Source: a virus. From it: 64,000 nt of DNA. A model generated the notes under the pieces. That model worked only from the letters and a program-made list of their open reading frames with translations. It had not been told where the DNA came from and made no database searches. The stretch spans positions 62,001 through 126,000 of IMG/VR virus record IMGVR_UViG_3300036828_000755. The stretch is one strand, 5' to 3'. Below are positions 44,618-51,771 of this stretch, in pieces. Made by a program: the position numbers and the translations under genes. Every line of letters starts with the position of its first letter. The first letter of the stretch is position 1.

Positions 44618-45034
44618 GTGCAGGTGATCGACAAGGCCCTGCCAACGTTTGCGAGGATTGGCACGCTGATCCACGTGGACGGTTGGAAGCACGTCGTCCT
44701 CCTTGACGAGCTCCCTCCCCCACCCCCTGATGTCGGGACGTTTTCCATATCACTCGTGCTGAAGGAGCAGCAAATCCGCGAGCTCTTCATGGGTGAGAAT
44801 TTCAGGCCCGAGGTCCACTACTACGCGGTCAGGTTCACGATGACGGGCCTCAACTCGATGCTCAAGGAAGGGTACGAGAAGGTCACGTCCGCGAGCAACA
44901 TGGAGACGTTCGCGAAGAAGTTGATGGTAGAAGGTTTCAGGAGCAAGAACGCGGGACACGACTGGTGGATATTTCCCGGTGCCCTCCTCTCCTTGGTGGA
45001 GCTCGATTCGAGGGGAAAGCAGAAGATGCAATGA
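44618..45034 (+). CDS. Hypothetical protein
   Basis: This 138-residue protein starts at GTG 44618 behind AAGGGAGCAAG; TTG 44600 in frame is less likely. VIDKALPTFARIGTLIHVDG (SH3-like opening), then a run of prolines (ELPPPPPDVGTF), helical part (LKEQQIRELFMGENFRPEVH) and HDWWIFPGALLSLVEL. Family not recognised. Confidence 0.6.
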   Translation: MQVIDKALPTFARIGTLIHVDGWKHVVLLDELPPPPPDVGTFSISLVLKEQQIRELFMGENFRPEVHYYAVRFTMTGLNSMLKEGYEKVTSASNMETFAKKLMVEGFRSKNAGHDWWIFPGALLSLVELDSRGKQKMQ

Positions 45035-45288
45035 TTACCGGAAAAACGTATAAGTACCAGGCGATCGTGATCAACGACAGGGGGCACTTGACTGACCCGG
45101 AGTTCCTTAACGCCTTAAATGAGCAAGGCGCGCTAGTTGAGACTTATGTCTGCCCGCTGTGTGGCGGGATATGCCCAACCCTTGCTTCTGGCTGGAAGCA
45201 TAAGGAAGACCAACCGATGGGCGCCAACAAGTTGGCGGTCCTCCTCGAGAGGGAAATCCAATTCGAGTGCGAGAGGTTCAACCGATGA
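45031..45288 (+). CDS. Hypothetical protein with CPLCGG knuckle
   Basis: This 85-residue protein starts at ATG 45031 (ATGA overlap). YKYQAIVINDRGHLTDPEFL, ETYVCPLCGGICPTLASGWK, EREIQFECERFNR. A C-x-x-C-G-G-x-C cluster may bind zinc. Family not recognised. Confidence 0.55.
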   Translation: MITGKTYKYQAIVINDRGHLTDPEFLNALNEQGALVETYVCPLCGGICPTLASGWKHKEDQPMGANKLAVLLEREIQFECERFNR

Positions 45289-45473
45289 CGCTCAAGGGTT
45301 CCCAGCACGAGTACGACGTACACCTGACTGAAGCAGACAGGCTAGAGGTCCTCGACCAGCTCGAACTGGCCGAGTACTACATCAAGGATCTCGCCAACGA
45401 ATCAATGGCTGAGCGGCTGAAAACAAACGCCAAACTCCGCGAATTCTTTGGGAAGATTTGGAGGACTAGTTGA
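45285..45473 (+). CDS. Hypothetical helical protein
   Basis: This 62-residue protein starts at ATG 45285 (ATGA overlap). HLTEADRLEVLDQLELAEYY, IKDLANESMAERLKTNAKLR, EFFGKIWRTS. Amphipathic helices; family not recognised. Confidence 0.55.
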   Translation: MTLKGSQHEYDVHLTEADRLEVLDQLELAEYYIKDLANESMAERLKTNAKLREFFGKIWRTS

Positions 45474-45674
45474 ATGGTGACTGAGTTGACGCTGCTTAGG
45501 ATGGCGTACGCGGACTACCTGGTCCGGTGCGCGGACACAGTGGCTGTCCTGACACCAGACGAGGTCAAGAAACTCAGGGCCCAGGCCGTCGCTGGCATGT
45601 ACGACAACGACGAAAATTTCGAGGAAATCGCGCTCGCCGAGAACGAGCGCCAAGGATGGTCGAACATAAGATAA
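45474..45674 (+). CDS. Hypothetical helical protein
   Basis: This 66-residue protein starts at ATG 45474, adjacent to the previous stop. ELTLLRMAYADYLVRCADTV, LTPDEVKKLRAQAVAGMYDN, FEEIALAENERQGWSNIR. Helical and acidic; family not recognised. Confidence 0.55.
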   Translation: MVTELTLLRMAYADYLVRCADTVAVLTPDEVKKLRAQAVAGMYDNDENFEEIALAENERQGWSNIR

Positions 45675-45871
45675 TGGCAAACTACACGAAGAAGCCGATC
45701 CCCGACGAGTCGATCTTCAAGCACCTGAGGATGTTGGCGGGCTACTGCCACGCGCAGGCCGCCACGGACAAGGCCCCGAAGCGAAAGAAGTTGCTCGACG
45801 ACCTGGCGCTCAAGTTCGACAAGCTGAGCGAAAGCAAGGTTGTCAAGGAACTCCAGTTGTACGGTGAATAG
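45674..45871 (+). CDS. Hypothetical helical protein
   Basis: This 65-residue protein starts at ATG 45674 (TAATG overlap). KKPIPDESIFKHLRMLAGYC, HAQAATDKAPKRKKLLDDLA, LKFDKLSESKVVKELQLYGE. Helical; family not recognised. Confidence 0.55.
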   Translation: MANYTKKPIPDESIFKHLRMLAGYCHAQAATDKAPKRKKLLDDLALKFDKLSESKVVKELQLYGE

Positions 45872-45874
45872 GCG

Positions 45875-46768
45875 ATGATACTCTACGACGCCCTCGGCCC
45901 AAGCCAAAGATCTATCATCGGCGACCTGGGTCCCCGGATGGACGTGACGAACGTCGCGGACTACTACTACCACCACGACAAGGAATACTGGAAGATTGGC
46001 GAGGACTTCCCTTGCTGCCGTCCGCCGTTCGATACGTTGTGGGTCGAGTATCGGTACCCGAACACCATGTACAGCAAGGAGGTCGGGCTGACGAACACGT
46101 CCGTCGCCGACCTTGGCGTGACTGCGTACGCGGGGTTCTTCATCTCTAACAAGTACGAGTTCACGCCAAGCGGTAACGTGAATCGGCTGGGTTACGAGGG
46201 TCTCATAATAAAGAAGGATGCCACGGACCGTGGTCAGTGGAGCGTGCACGGCGGGATCTGGTACGTCGACAGGTCTACCGGGAAAGCTAGCAAGTTTGCT
46301 GAGCCGACCGGCCTTCGGTTCGACCTGGACGAGCACGGGAACGTCGGCAACTTCTTCATGCCATCGTACATGGGCAAGGACGTCGACGAGATGGCCTCGC
46401 GGGCATATCTCGTGCACCCCATACTGATGGCGTTCAGCTTCGCCAACTGCAAGAACATCGAGATAGTCCAGGTCAAACCGCCCGAGAGGTTGAACAGGAG
46501 GAGGATCGAGCGTGGCAAGGTCCCGCTCTCCACGTATAGCATAGTGAACGTGCTGCCTTTTGGGAAGATCTACAGCAGGCAGACCAGGACGGTCTCATCT
46601 GGTGAGGGAATTTCCATAGCAATCCGTCGCGGAGGCTACGCCAAGTATGGGCCCGAGTACGGGCGCGGGAAACTCTTCGGGAAGTACTCCGGGATGTTCT
46701 GGAAACCCCAGGTCATTGCTACCAAAAAGGCCATGGACCACGACTACCTGGTGAAGGTAAAGGAATAG
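45875..46768 (+). CDS. Conserved large-phage hypothetical protein
   Basis: This 297-residue protein starts at ATG 45875. N-terminal part (HDKEYWKIGEDFPCCRPPFD, TLWVEYRYPN) and C-terminal part (AFSFANCKNIEIVQVKPPER, LNRRRIERGKVPLSTYSIVN, then FGKYSGMFWKPQVI). The '(F/M)xNCKN(I/V)...R(R/K)xxRGKxPLxxYxxxN' plus 'RGxxxxYGxxYGRGKLFGKYxGxFW' order recurs in uncharacterised proteins of big phages and some bacteria. Possible role unknown. Confidence 0.65.
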   Translation: MILYDALGPSQRSIIGDLGPRMDVTNVADYYYHHDKEYWKIGEDFPCCRPPFDTLWVEYRYPNTMYSKEVGLTNTSVADLGVTAYAGFFISNKYEFTPSGNVNRLGYEGLIIKKDATDRGQWSVHGGIWYVDRSTGKASKFAEPTGLRFDLDEHGNVGNFFMPSYMGKDVDEMASRAYLVHPILMAFSFANCKNIEIVQVKPPERLNRRRIERGKVPLSTYSIVNVLPFGKIYSRQTRTVSSGEGISIAIRRGGYAKYGPEYGRGKLFGKYSGMFWKPQVIATKKAMDHDYLVKVKE

Positions 46769-46776
46769 CTAGACGG

Positions 46777-47172
46777 ATGGCGCTGGTCCTTCACAGGGTA
46801 TTCCAAGACGACTCGTCCGACCACACTCCCTTCACCAGGAAATCCTGGGAGGAGGCGCTCAGGGACCCGGCAGTTAAGCGACGCTGGGGACACTCGCCGG
46901 AGAGGTGCTTCGACCCGGTCGAGGAGTTGTTGGCGGAGATCAAGGGTCGGAATGGACCAGTGCAAACGGTCCAGGAGGCCCCTCGGCGGGAGGAGCCAGC
47001 TGAGCCAAGTGAGGCACCCCCGGGAGAACTTACGCCAAGGTTGTTGTCGGAGTTTACGACGTACTGCTTGGAGGATTGCAGGATTATGCTGTCCCCGCCA
47101 GGACCTGAGCCAATCCCGTTCGCGAAGAGGGGACCAGTGCCCGATAAAAAAGGACAATACCTTTTATTCTGA
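46777..47172 (+). CDS. Hypothetical proline-rich protein
   Basis: This 131-residue protein starts at ATG 46777. LVLHRVFQDDSSDHTPFTRK, RWGHSPERCFDPVEELLAEI, EAPRREEPAEPSEAPPGELT, ILMLSPPGPEPIPF-like tail. Mostly disordered with short helices. Family not recognised. Ends an operon. Confidence 0.55.
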   Translation: MALVLHRVFQDDSSDHTPFTRKSWEEALRDPAVKRRWGHSPERCFDPVEELLAEIKGRNGPVQTVQEAPRREEPAEPSEAPPGELTPRLLSEFTTYCLEDCRIMLSPPGPEPIPFAKRGPVPDKKGQYLLF

Positions 47173-47320
47173 GCATGACATTTTGGTTCATTCCTCTGCA
47201 TCGGAAGGGTTCACCTAGGAAACCAATTTTGTTCAACTGGCACATACTATGTCAACTTTTTTGGAGATATTTCGCCACCAAGGCGTGGTTTCCATTGGTC
47301 GTATCGACTTTGTAACAAAG

Positions 47321-47351
47321 CTGAAAATCTAGGAGATTTCCGCGTTATAAT
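47321..47351 (+). promoter_or_regulatory. Promoter (CTGAA-N20-TATAAT)
   Basis: CTGAA at 47321-47325, exactly 20 bp, TATAAT at 47346-47351, then GAGTCTTAAAGG. The 170 bp before it hold no gene. Confidence 0.65.
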
Positions 47352-47368
47352 GAGTCTTAAAGGAAAAA

Positions 47369-48031
47369 ATGGACAGTCAATCGGGCACTGAGGCTCGCGA
47401 AGAGTCGCCGAGGAGCGACCAATTTTCCGGAAAAGTCAGGGTGCAACGCTGGCCAGGTCCGATGGGACCAGTAGTAGGTCCTCCGGTGATCATCATGGGC
47501 CTCGACAAGGTCGCCGAAGCCCTGAGCATCTCGGGGTTCATGAAGCCCTGGGTAATAGAGAAGATCAAGTCCCACCTCGTTTCGGGAGGAATGTTCTTGA
47601 ACAGGGGGTCAACCGCGCACGACGACGAGAGGGCACTGGTCCCCAATGGCTTGGTCGTGGGCATGGCAGTTCGGTCAGAATACAGGATGGCGACAGAGGC
47701 CGAGATCCTGGACTACGTGGACAACCAGCAGTTCGCGAACGTCACCGGACGACAGGTCTCCAAGAGGTCCCAGGAGAAGGGTTACGTGCTCCACTATCAC
47801 GAGGGAGCCAAGATCATCGCAGCCTACGACGACCTGCCCAGGCAGGCCAAGGTCGTCCTCGACGTCCTGAACGACACTGGCAGGGAAAACTTCACGGAAG
47901 CATCGATAGACATGCTACTCACGGAGAAGAAGGACTTGCTGAAGACCAAGCAGGACCCACTGAAGATATTCGCGTTCTACCGTCGTCGGTTCATCGACGA
48001 GGGTCACATGGAGGAAGTTGACGATGATTGA
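47369..48031 (+). CDS. PQ/YYK-domain family protein
   Basis: This 220-residue protein starts at ATG 47369 behind AAAGGAAAAA. N-terminal part: VRVQRWPGPMGPVVGPPVII, MGLDKVAEALSISGFMKPWV. C-terminal shared domain: YDDLPRQAKVVLDVLNDTGR, ENFTEASIDMLLTEKKDLLK, KTKQDPLKIFAFYRRRFIDE. It follows its own promoter. The domain here has the PRQAK and FYRRR variants. Confidence 0.7.
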   Translation: MDSQSGTEAREESPRSDQFSGKVRVQRWPGPMGPVVGPPVIIMGLDKVAEALSISGFMKPWVIEKIKSHLVSGGMFLNRGSTAHDDERALVPNGLVVGMAVRSEYRMATEAEILDYVDNQQFANVTGRQVSKRSQEKGYVLHYHEGAKIIAAYDDLPRQAKVVLDVLNDTGRENFTEASIDMLLTEKKDLLKTKQDPLKIFAFYRRRFIDEGHMEEVDDD

Positions 48032-48419
48032 CAGGCGTGTACCGAAGTACTCGTTCGCCTACACGAGGCCGGGGTTCTTCTGCCGCGGCCTCTTCTACGA
48101 GGAAGGAGGGTGGACGGAGGCAGTGATCGACCGGTTTGACGGCAATCCCACGAACCACGGGAAGTGGCCGAGTTTTAATGCCGCACACGAGGAGATCGAG
48201 CGAGTGTTGGACGAGGAATTGTCAGGCGACAGCATGAGGCAGTGGAGGGCCCCGGGAGCTATATTCATAGTGACCGAGGAAGACTACCACGGGTCGGGGA
48301 AATACTGCATCGTCAGGTGCCTCGGTGGCAAGTCGGAGGACACTGGACTCCGGTTTCCGTCGCAGGGCGCAGCTTGGGAAGCCATCAATGAGCCGGCAAC
48401 GAACTTCGCGAGGGAGTAG
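48024..48419 (+). CDS. Hypothetical protein
   Basis: This 131-residue protein starts at ATG 48024, overlapping the end of the family protein. KYSFAYTRPGFFCRGLFYEE, GGWTEAVIDRFDGNPTNHGK, AAHEEIERVLDEELSGDSMR, GKYCIVRCLGGKSEDTGLRF. Alpha/beta; family not recognised. Confidence 0.55.
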   Translation: MIDRRVPKYSFAYTRPGFFCRGLFYEEGGWTEAVIDRFDGNPTNHGKWPSFNAAHEEIERVLDEELSGDSMRQWRAPGAIFIVTEEDYHGSGKYCIVRCLGGKSEDTGLRFPSQGAAWEAINEPATNFARE

Positions 48420-48427
48420 GTGGGGTC

Positions 48428-48631
48428 GTGGAAACCATCAACATCACTAACCTTTCGGTGTTGCAGATAGACATGGCCATCACGAACATCGAGTCGAGGT
48501 TCCGCCACCCCGAGGGCTTCGTCGACCTCATGAAGATGTCGGACAGCAGGGAATCGTTCCCTGTCTGGAGAGTCCTGAGGGAGCGTAGGAGACTCGTGAT
48601 GAGGGCGATCAAGCAGGAGAACAAGTCGTGA
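48428..48631 (+). CDS. Small helical hypothetical protein
   Basis: This 67-residue protein starts at GTG 48428. INITNLSVLQIDMAITNIES, RFRHPEGFVDLMKMSDSRES, VLRERRRLVMRAIKQENKS. Basic C-terminal helix; family not recognised. Confidence 0.55.
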   Translation: METINITNLSVLQIDMAITNIESRFRHPEGFVDLMKMSDSRESFPVWRVLRERRRLVMRAIKQENKS

Positions 48632-49203
48632 GGTTCCTGGAGTTGTTGAACCTGGGCGACAAGTTCAGGCCAGCCTCAGACAAGCAAATGAGCCTGAACA
48701 ATCGCAAGATGGGGCAGGACAAGGTATTCAGGATCACCAGGATTTACCCGCAGACTCCCAACATCGTCGTGTCGGTATTGGACGATTCCCCAAACAAGGG
48801 GATCTTCTCACTTGGGCCCGGGACCCCGGTCCTGTTCCCTAACGAGCCAAACGCGTCGGAAGACGAAGTCAGGGAGTTCCTGACCCCTGGCAGGGGAAAG
48901 ACGAGGGTCACCGGATACGAGCTTCTTTGGGATGGCAAGACGGAGTTCCACAGCTCCGTCCCTACCTATTGCCAGGTCTTCGCGAAGCTCATGTTTGCCC
49001 ACGGCAAGGAGTACTACACGGCCAGTGAGCTTGGCAAACTCTGGATAGCTAATGCTGACCGGTACGAGAGGCACCCCAGCCTTATCCTTAACTGGCGATC
49101 GAGGCTTCGCCAACTAGTGATGCTGGGGATACTCAAGGAGATAAGGAATACGAGGCCAAGGACTGGCCCGGTCGTTGACGCAAACTTACAGGAGGTGTTA
49201 TAA
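48628..49203 (+). CDS. PQ/YYK-domain family protein (divergent)
   Basis: This 191-residue protein starts at GTG 48628. N-terminal half: LNLGDKFRPASDKQMSLNNR, IFSLGPGTPVLFPNEPNASE. C-terminal half: YCQVFAKLMFAHGKEYYTAS, ELGKLWIANADRYERHPSLI, LNWRSRLRQLVMLGILKEIR. The final helix (NWRSRLRQL-LGIL) aligns with YYKSRL-x-x-G-x-L of the family. The first block is degenerate, so membership is weaker. Confidence 0.55.
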   Translation: MRFLELLNLGDKFRPASDKQMSLNNRKMGQDKVFRITRIYPQTPNIVVSVLDDSPNKGIFSLGPGTPVLFPNEPNASEDEVREFLTPGRGKTRVTGYELLWDGKTEFHSSVPTYCQVFAKLMFAHGKEYYTASELGKLWIANADRYERHPSLILNWRSRLRQLVMLGILKEIRNTRPRTGPVVDANLQEVL

Positions 49204-49206
49204 ACT

Positions 49207-49222
49207 AGGGTAAAATAATCGA
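49207..49222 (+). promoter_or_regulatory. Promoter candidate (TAAAAT)
   Basis: AGGGTAAAATAATCGAGG with a TAAAAT -10 just after a stop codon. No clear upstream box. It serves the gene at 49262. Confidence 0.4.
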
Positions 49223-49261
49223 GGATCAAGAAATGAAGTTCCAAAATTGGAGGAAAATGAA

Positions 49262-49606
49262 GTGAGTTCGCAAGAATTGGCAAAGAAGATAAGTTATTGG
49301 ATCAGGACGTATAGTTTCTGCGGGGAGGTAGTCACGGTAAAGTTGGACAACAACTACTTTATTCAGTTCGAGGCAAGGACGACCAAGACGAGGGCATCGT
49401 CGATGGTAACGAGGATCAAGCTCATCTCCGCCGAGGTCATCCTCGATGTGGAGTTCCAGGTAGGAAAAGAGCTCCTCAGCGAGGTACCAAGCGACAGGTC
49501 GGCCCTGGCAACGTGGAAGATCTTCGTCCGTATCCCGATCCACGTGAGGAAGCCAAGGATTTCGGAGAAAGTGGCAACGCCAAAGATCAACGTGCTAGCC
49601 GCATAG
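49262..49606 (+). CDS. Hypothetical protein
   Basis: This 114-residue protein starts at GTG 49262, 8 nt after GGAGG. SSQELAKKISYWIRTYSFCG, EVVTVKLDNNYFIQFEARTT, SMVTRIKLISAEVILDVEFQ. The VTVKLDNNYF stretch resembles VTFLTAELDNDYF in the gene at 40115. Family not recognised. Confidence 0.55.
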   Translation: MSSQELAKKISYWIRTYSFCGEVVTVKLDNNYFIQFEARTTKTRASSMVTRIKLISAEVILDVEFQVGKELLSEVPSDRSALATWKIFVRIPIHVRKPRISEKVATPKINVLAA

Positions 49607-49609
49607 ATT

Positions 49610-50239
49610 ATGGGACTCATACTAGCGTTCACTGACCAATCAACTTACAAGTTGTGCAACGGGGAATTGGATGTTCCCGCTGGCGCCATCACGTTCTCGA
49701 GTCCCAAGGCATTGGCTCGGGCTGTCAGCGCAAAGACCTTGAACGAGATAAGGGCCAAGCTATTCGGGGAGGAAGTCGAGTATTGCCCTAATCGGGAAGA
49801 TGCAGCACTTCGGTTGTGGAACTTGATGACAGTCTCCCCCGGGATAAGCTACAACAAGTCGCTGCAGGAACACCCGGCGAAGGTCACCGAGTTCGGCACG
49901 CCTAAGATGCTCACAACTCGGAAGATCGAGTTGCTCCACCTGATGCTTCCGACGAGCGACTACATGACCAACTACTTCTACTCGAAGCTCGAGGGCCAGG
50001 CCAGGCAGATAGTTGAGATGCTCCTGGACGACGGAAGAAAGGTGTGGACTAACGCCGAGGCGAACAGGGTCATTTGGGCCCGTGCCGACGAGATCAAGGG
50101 TGTGCAGGGGGCTTCCTGGGTCTTCTCCTACTACAAGTCTCGCCTGCACCACAAGAGGATTCTTCGACGGATCACGTACGAGGACTTCTTGACCGACCCG
50201 CAGTTCGCGGGAATTTCACTAGAATCTAAGACTTACTAG
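49610..50239 (+). CDS. PQ/YYK-domain family protein
   Basis: This 209-residue protein starts at ATG 49610. N-terminal part: LAFTDQSTYKLCNGELDVPA, SPKALARAVSAKTLNEIRAK. C-terminal shared domain: EGQARQIVEMLLDDGRKVWT, NAEANRVIWARADEIKGVQG, ASWVFSYYKSRLHHKRILRR. Last gene of the rightward block, ending 38 bp before region B. Confidence 0.7.
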   Translation: MGLILAFTDQSTYKLCNGELDVPAGAITFSSPKALARAVSAKTLNEIRAKLFGEEVEYCPNREDAALRLWNLMTVSPGISYNKSLQEHPAKVTEFGTPKMLTTRKIELLHLMLPTSDYMTNYFYSKLEGQARQIVEMLLDDGRKVWTNAEANRVIWARADEIKGVQGASWVFSYYKSRLHHKRILRRITYEDFLTDPQFAGISLESKTY

Positions 50240-50610
50240 GAAAACTAGTAAAGAAGTACGTGCCCGAGGGTTTAGTGTTATTGGCGTTATTGTCTGCCTA
50301 TTGGGTCTGTCAGACCCATCCGTCCTTTGTTATCAACAACATGGTAAACTCGTTATTGGGTTATTGGCTCTGAGTATGTGACTCCGTGGTTTTTGCGAAA
50401 AATCCTATTAAGTCACATATATAGTGCCAATAACCAATCGGGGATGGTCACGCAAGTTATTGATTTGAAAGGTCGGGTAGGCCTAAGCAGGCCCCTTGTG
50501 GGACCAATAGGTGGACAACAACACCAATAAGACCTAGGGCAAAAGAAGGAAACGTTGGGGAGGGATTCGAAATTGGCAGGGGCTTCAGGGTTGCTGGCAA
50601 GTGCTTTTTC
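50240..50610. other. Non-coding region between convergent genes, contains region B
   Basis: No gene in 370 bp. The stretch is AT-rich like 11.9-12.3 kb and consists mainly of region B. The end near 50580-50610 is the 3' side of the leftward membrane gene. Confidence 0.7.
50278..50530 (-). repeat. Region B: inverted, diverged copy of region A
   Basis: Bounded by TTATTGGCGTTATTGTC (50278) and its inverse (about 50504-50530). Reverse-complemented, it shows the same series as region A: TTTCAAATCAATA, TATTGGCACTATATATGTGA, GTCACATA, CCAATA-CCCAATAACG, and an iteron (GTTGTTGATAACAAAGG at about 50323-50339). The two copies face each other across 38 kb. Confidence 0.75.
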
Positions 50611-50799
50611 CTAGCGAAAACGTGCAGGCATGCTGATGTGCGTGATGCCAAAGTAGTTCAGGAGTCCAACTATCACGAGCAACACGACTACGGCATTGAC
50701 GATGAGCCTTATCGGCTCAGCCATTGGCACGTACCTGTTTATCAGGTACATGGCTACCCCCAGAACTATCAGCAAAAGTATGAGAGAGATCACGGACAC
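50611..50799 (-). CDS. Thivi_2564-type small membrane protein
   Basis: This 62-residue protein starts at ATG 50799. MSVISLILLLIVLGVAMYLI, NRYVPMAEPIRLIVNAVVVL, LVIVGLLNYFG: two transmembrane helices around NRYVPM, the pattern of a small bacterial/phage membrane family (Thivi_2564 type). Function unknown. Confidence 0.7.
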   Translation of the reverse strand: MSVISLILLLIVLGVAMYLINRYVPMAEPIRLIVNAVVVLLVIVGLLNYFGITHISMPARFR

Positions 50800-50832
50800 G
50801 TTGTTTCTCCTTTACTGAGACTAAGGCAAGAC

Positions 50833-50887
50833 GCCGGGGCGCGCACATTGGAGTGAGCTGGCGAACGTCAACGTCTCACGCCCCGGC
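50833..50887 (-). terminator. GC-rich hairpin after the leftward repeat gene
   Basis: GCCGGGGCG/CGCCCCGGC 9-bp perfect stem with a 37-nt loop, 31 bp downstream of the 50918 stop on the minus strand. No U-tract; it could be a termination or attenuation structure for the gene 51601-50918, or an RNA control element before 50799. Confidence 0.5.
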
Positions 50888-50917
50888 AACCCTGCCTACT
50901 CGCACGGGCTTCGAGGA

Positions 50918-51601
50918 CTACTTATCCCTGTGGGGTGGGGTGGGGACCGGAACCCAGACCCAAACCCAGCCACCAAGCTGTTGGAAGTACGCCTCTGCCC
51001 AGAAGCCCTGGGTGGGACCACCGGGTTCCTCGGGTGGCAAGTTAATCGGGTTATCGATCGAGCCAGTCTCACCGCCCGGGGGTTTTCCAGGAGGTGTCGG
51101 CCAAACTACTGGCGGCGGCTCAGGTGGAAGGACGATCGGGTGAGTCGGGATAGGGGGCTGGCCACCAGGCGCGATAGGGTGTGCCGGATAGCCGGGAGGC
51201 GGCCAAACACCTGGAGGCGGGCCACCGGGAGCGATCGGGTGTGCGGGATATCCCGGGCTTGGCCAAATTCCGGGAGGTGGACCACCGGGCGCGATCGGGT
51301 ACGCGGGCCAGCCAGGTACGCCGAACCCAGGATCAACTGGGGGATTAGGGCCACCGGGGGCGATCGGGTGTGCGGGATATCCCGGGCTTGGCCAAATTCC
51401 GGGAGGCGGGCCACCGGGGGCGATCGGGTGTGCGGGATATCCCGGGCTTGGCCAAATTCCGGGAGGTGGACCCCCTGGAGCAATTGGGTGCGCGGGCCAA
51501 CCAGGCACGCCGAATCCCGGATCAACTGGGTTGTAGATAGGGTGTTCCGGCAACCCCTCAGAAGAGTGGACGGGAACGATCCATGCGAGTATGGGCTTCA
51601 T
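50918..51601 (-). CDS. Proline/glycine repeat protein
   Basis: This 227-residue protein starts at ATG 51601 behind AAGGAG. MKPILAWIVPVHSSEG, then tandem repeats of about 19-20 residues: PGYPAHPIAPGGPPPGIWPS (several copies, two with VDPGFGVPGWPA instead). C-terminal part GGPTQGFWAEAYFQQLGGWV, then WVWVPVPTPPHRDK. Repeats are also near-identical in DNA (about 51160-51480), showing recent expansion. Proline-rich extended proteins of this sort, with a 'I-x-P-V' start, are found in phages of Gram-negative hosts. Confidence 0.75.
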   Translation of the reverse strand: MKPILAWIVPVHSSEGLPEHPIYNPVDPGFGVPGWPAHPIAPGGPPPGIWPSPGYPAHPIAPGGPPPGIWPSPGYPAHPIAPGGPNPPVDPGFGVPGWPAYPIAPGGPPPGIWPSPGYPAHPIAPGGPPPGVWPPPGYPAHPIAPGGQPPIPTHPIVLPPEPPPVVWPTPPGKPPGGETGSIDNPINLPPEEPGGPTQGFWAEAYFQQLGGWVWVWVPVPTPPHRDK

Positions 51602-51655
51602 GTGTTGGAGTTTCTCCTTACTGATGTGGAAATCCTTTACTACTTGGTGCTTCCA

Positions 51656-51690
51656 TAACCATTATATCACGCAAATTGTCCCGATGTTCT
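51656..51690 (-). promoter_or_regulatory. Leftward promoter for the repeat gene
   Basis: Reverse strand: GCGTGATATAATGGTTATGG, a TATAAT -10 followed by GGTT as in the rightward promoters. It is about 60 bp upstream of the ATG at 51601, back to back with the rightward promoter at 51735. Confidence 0.6.
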
Positions 51691-51734
51691 GAAATTATTT
51701 TTCAGATACATCAAATCATTCTCCCGAAAATTTT

Positions 51735-51765
51735 CCGACCACAGACAAAATGACCGTGATATTAT
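51735..51765 (+). promoter_or_regulatory. Promoter (CCGAC-N20-TATTAT), possibly leaderless
   Basis: CCGAC at 51735-51739, exactly 20 bp, TATTAT at 51760-51765, then ATCTTAGTG. The GTG of this motif (51772) is the start codon of the next gene, so the mRNA would have almost no leader. Confidence 0.65.
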
Positions 51766-51771
51766 ATCTTA

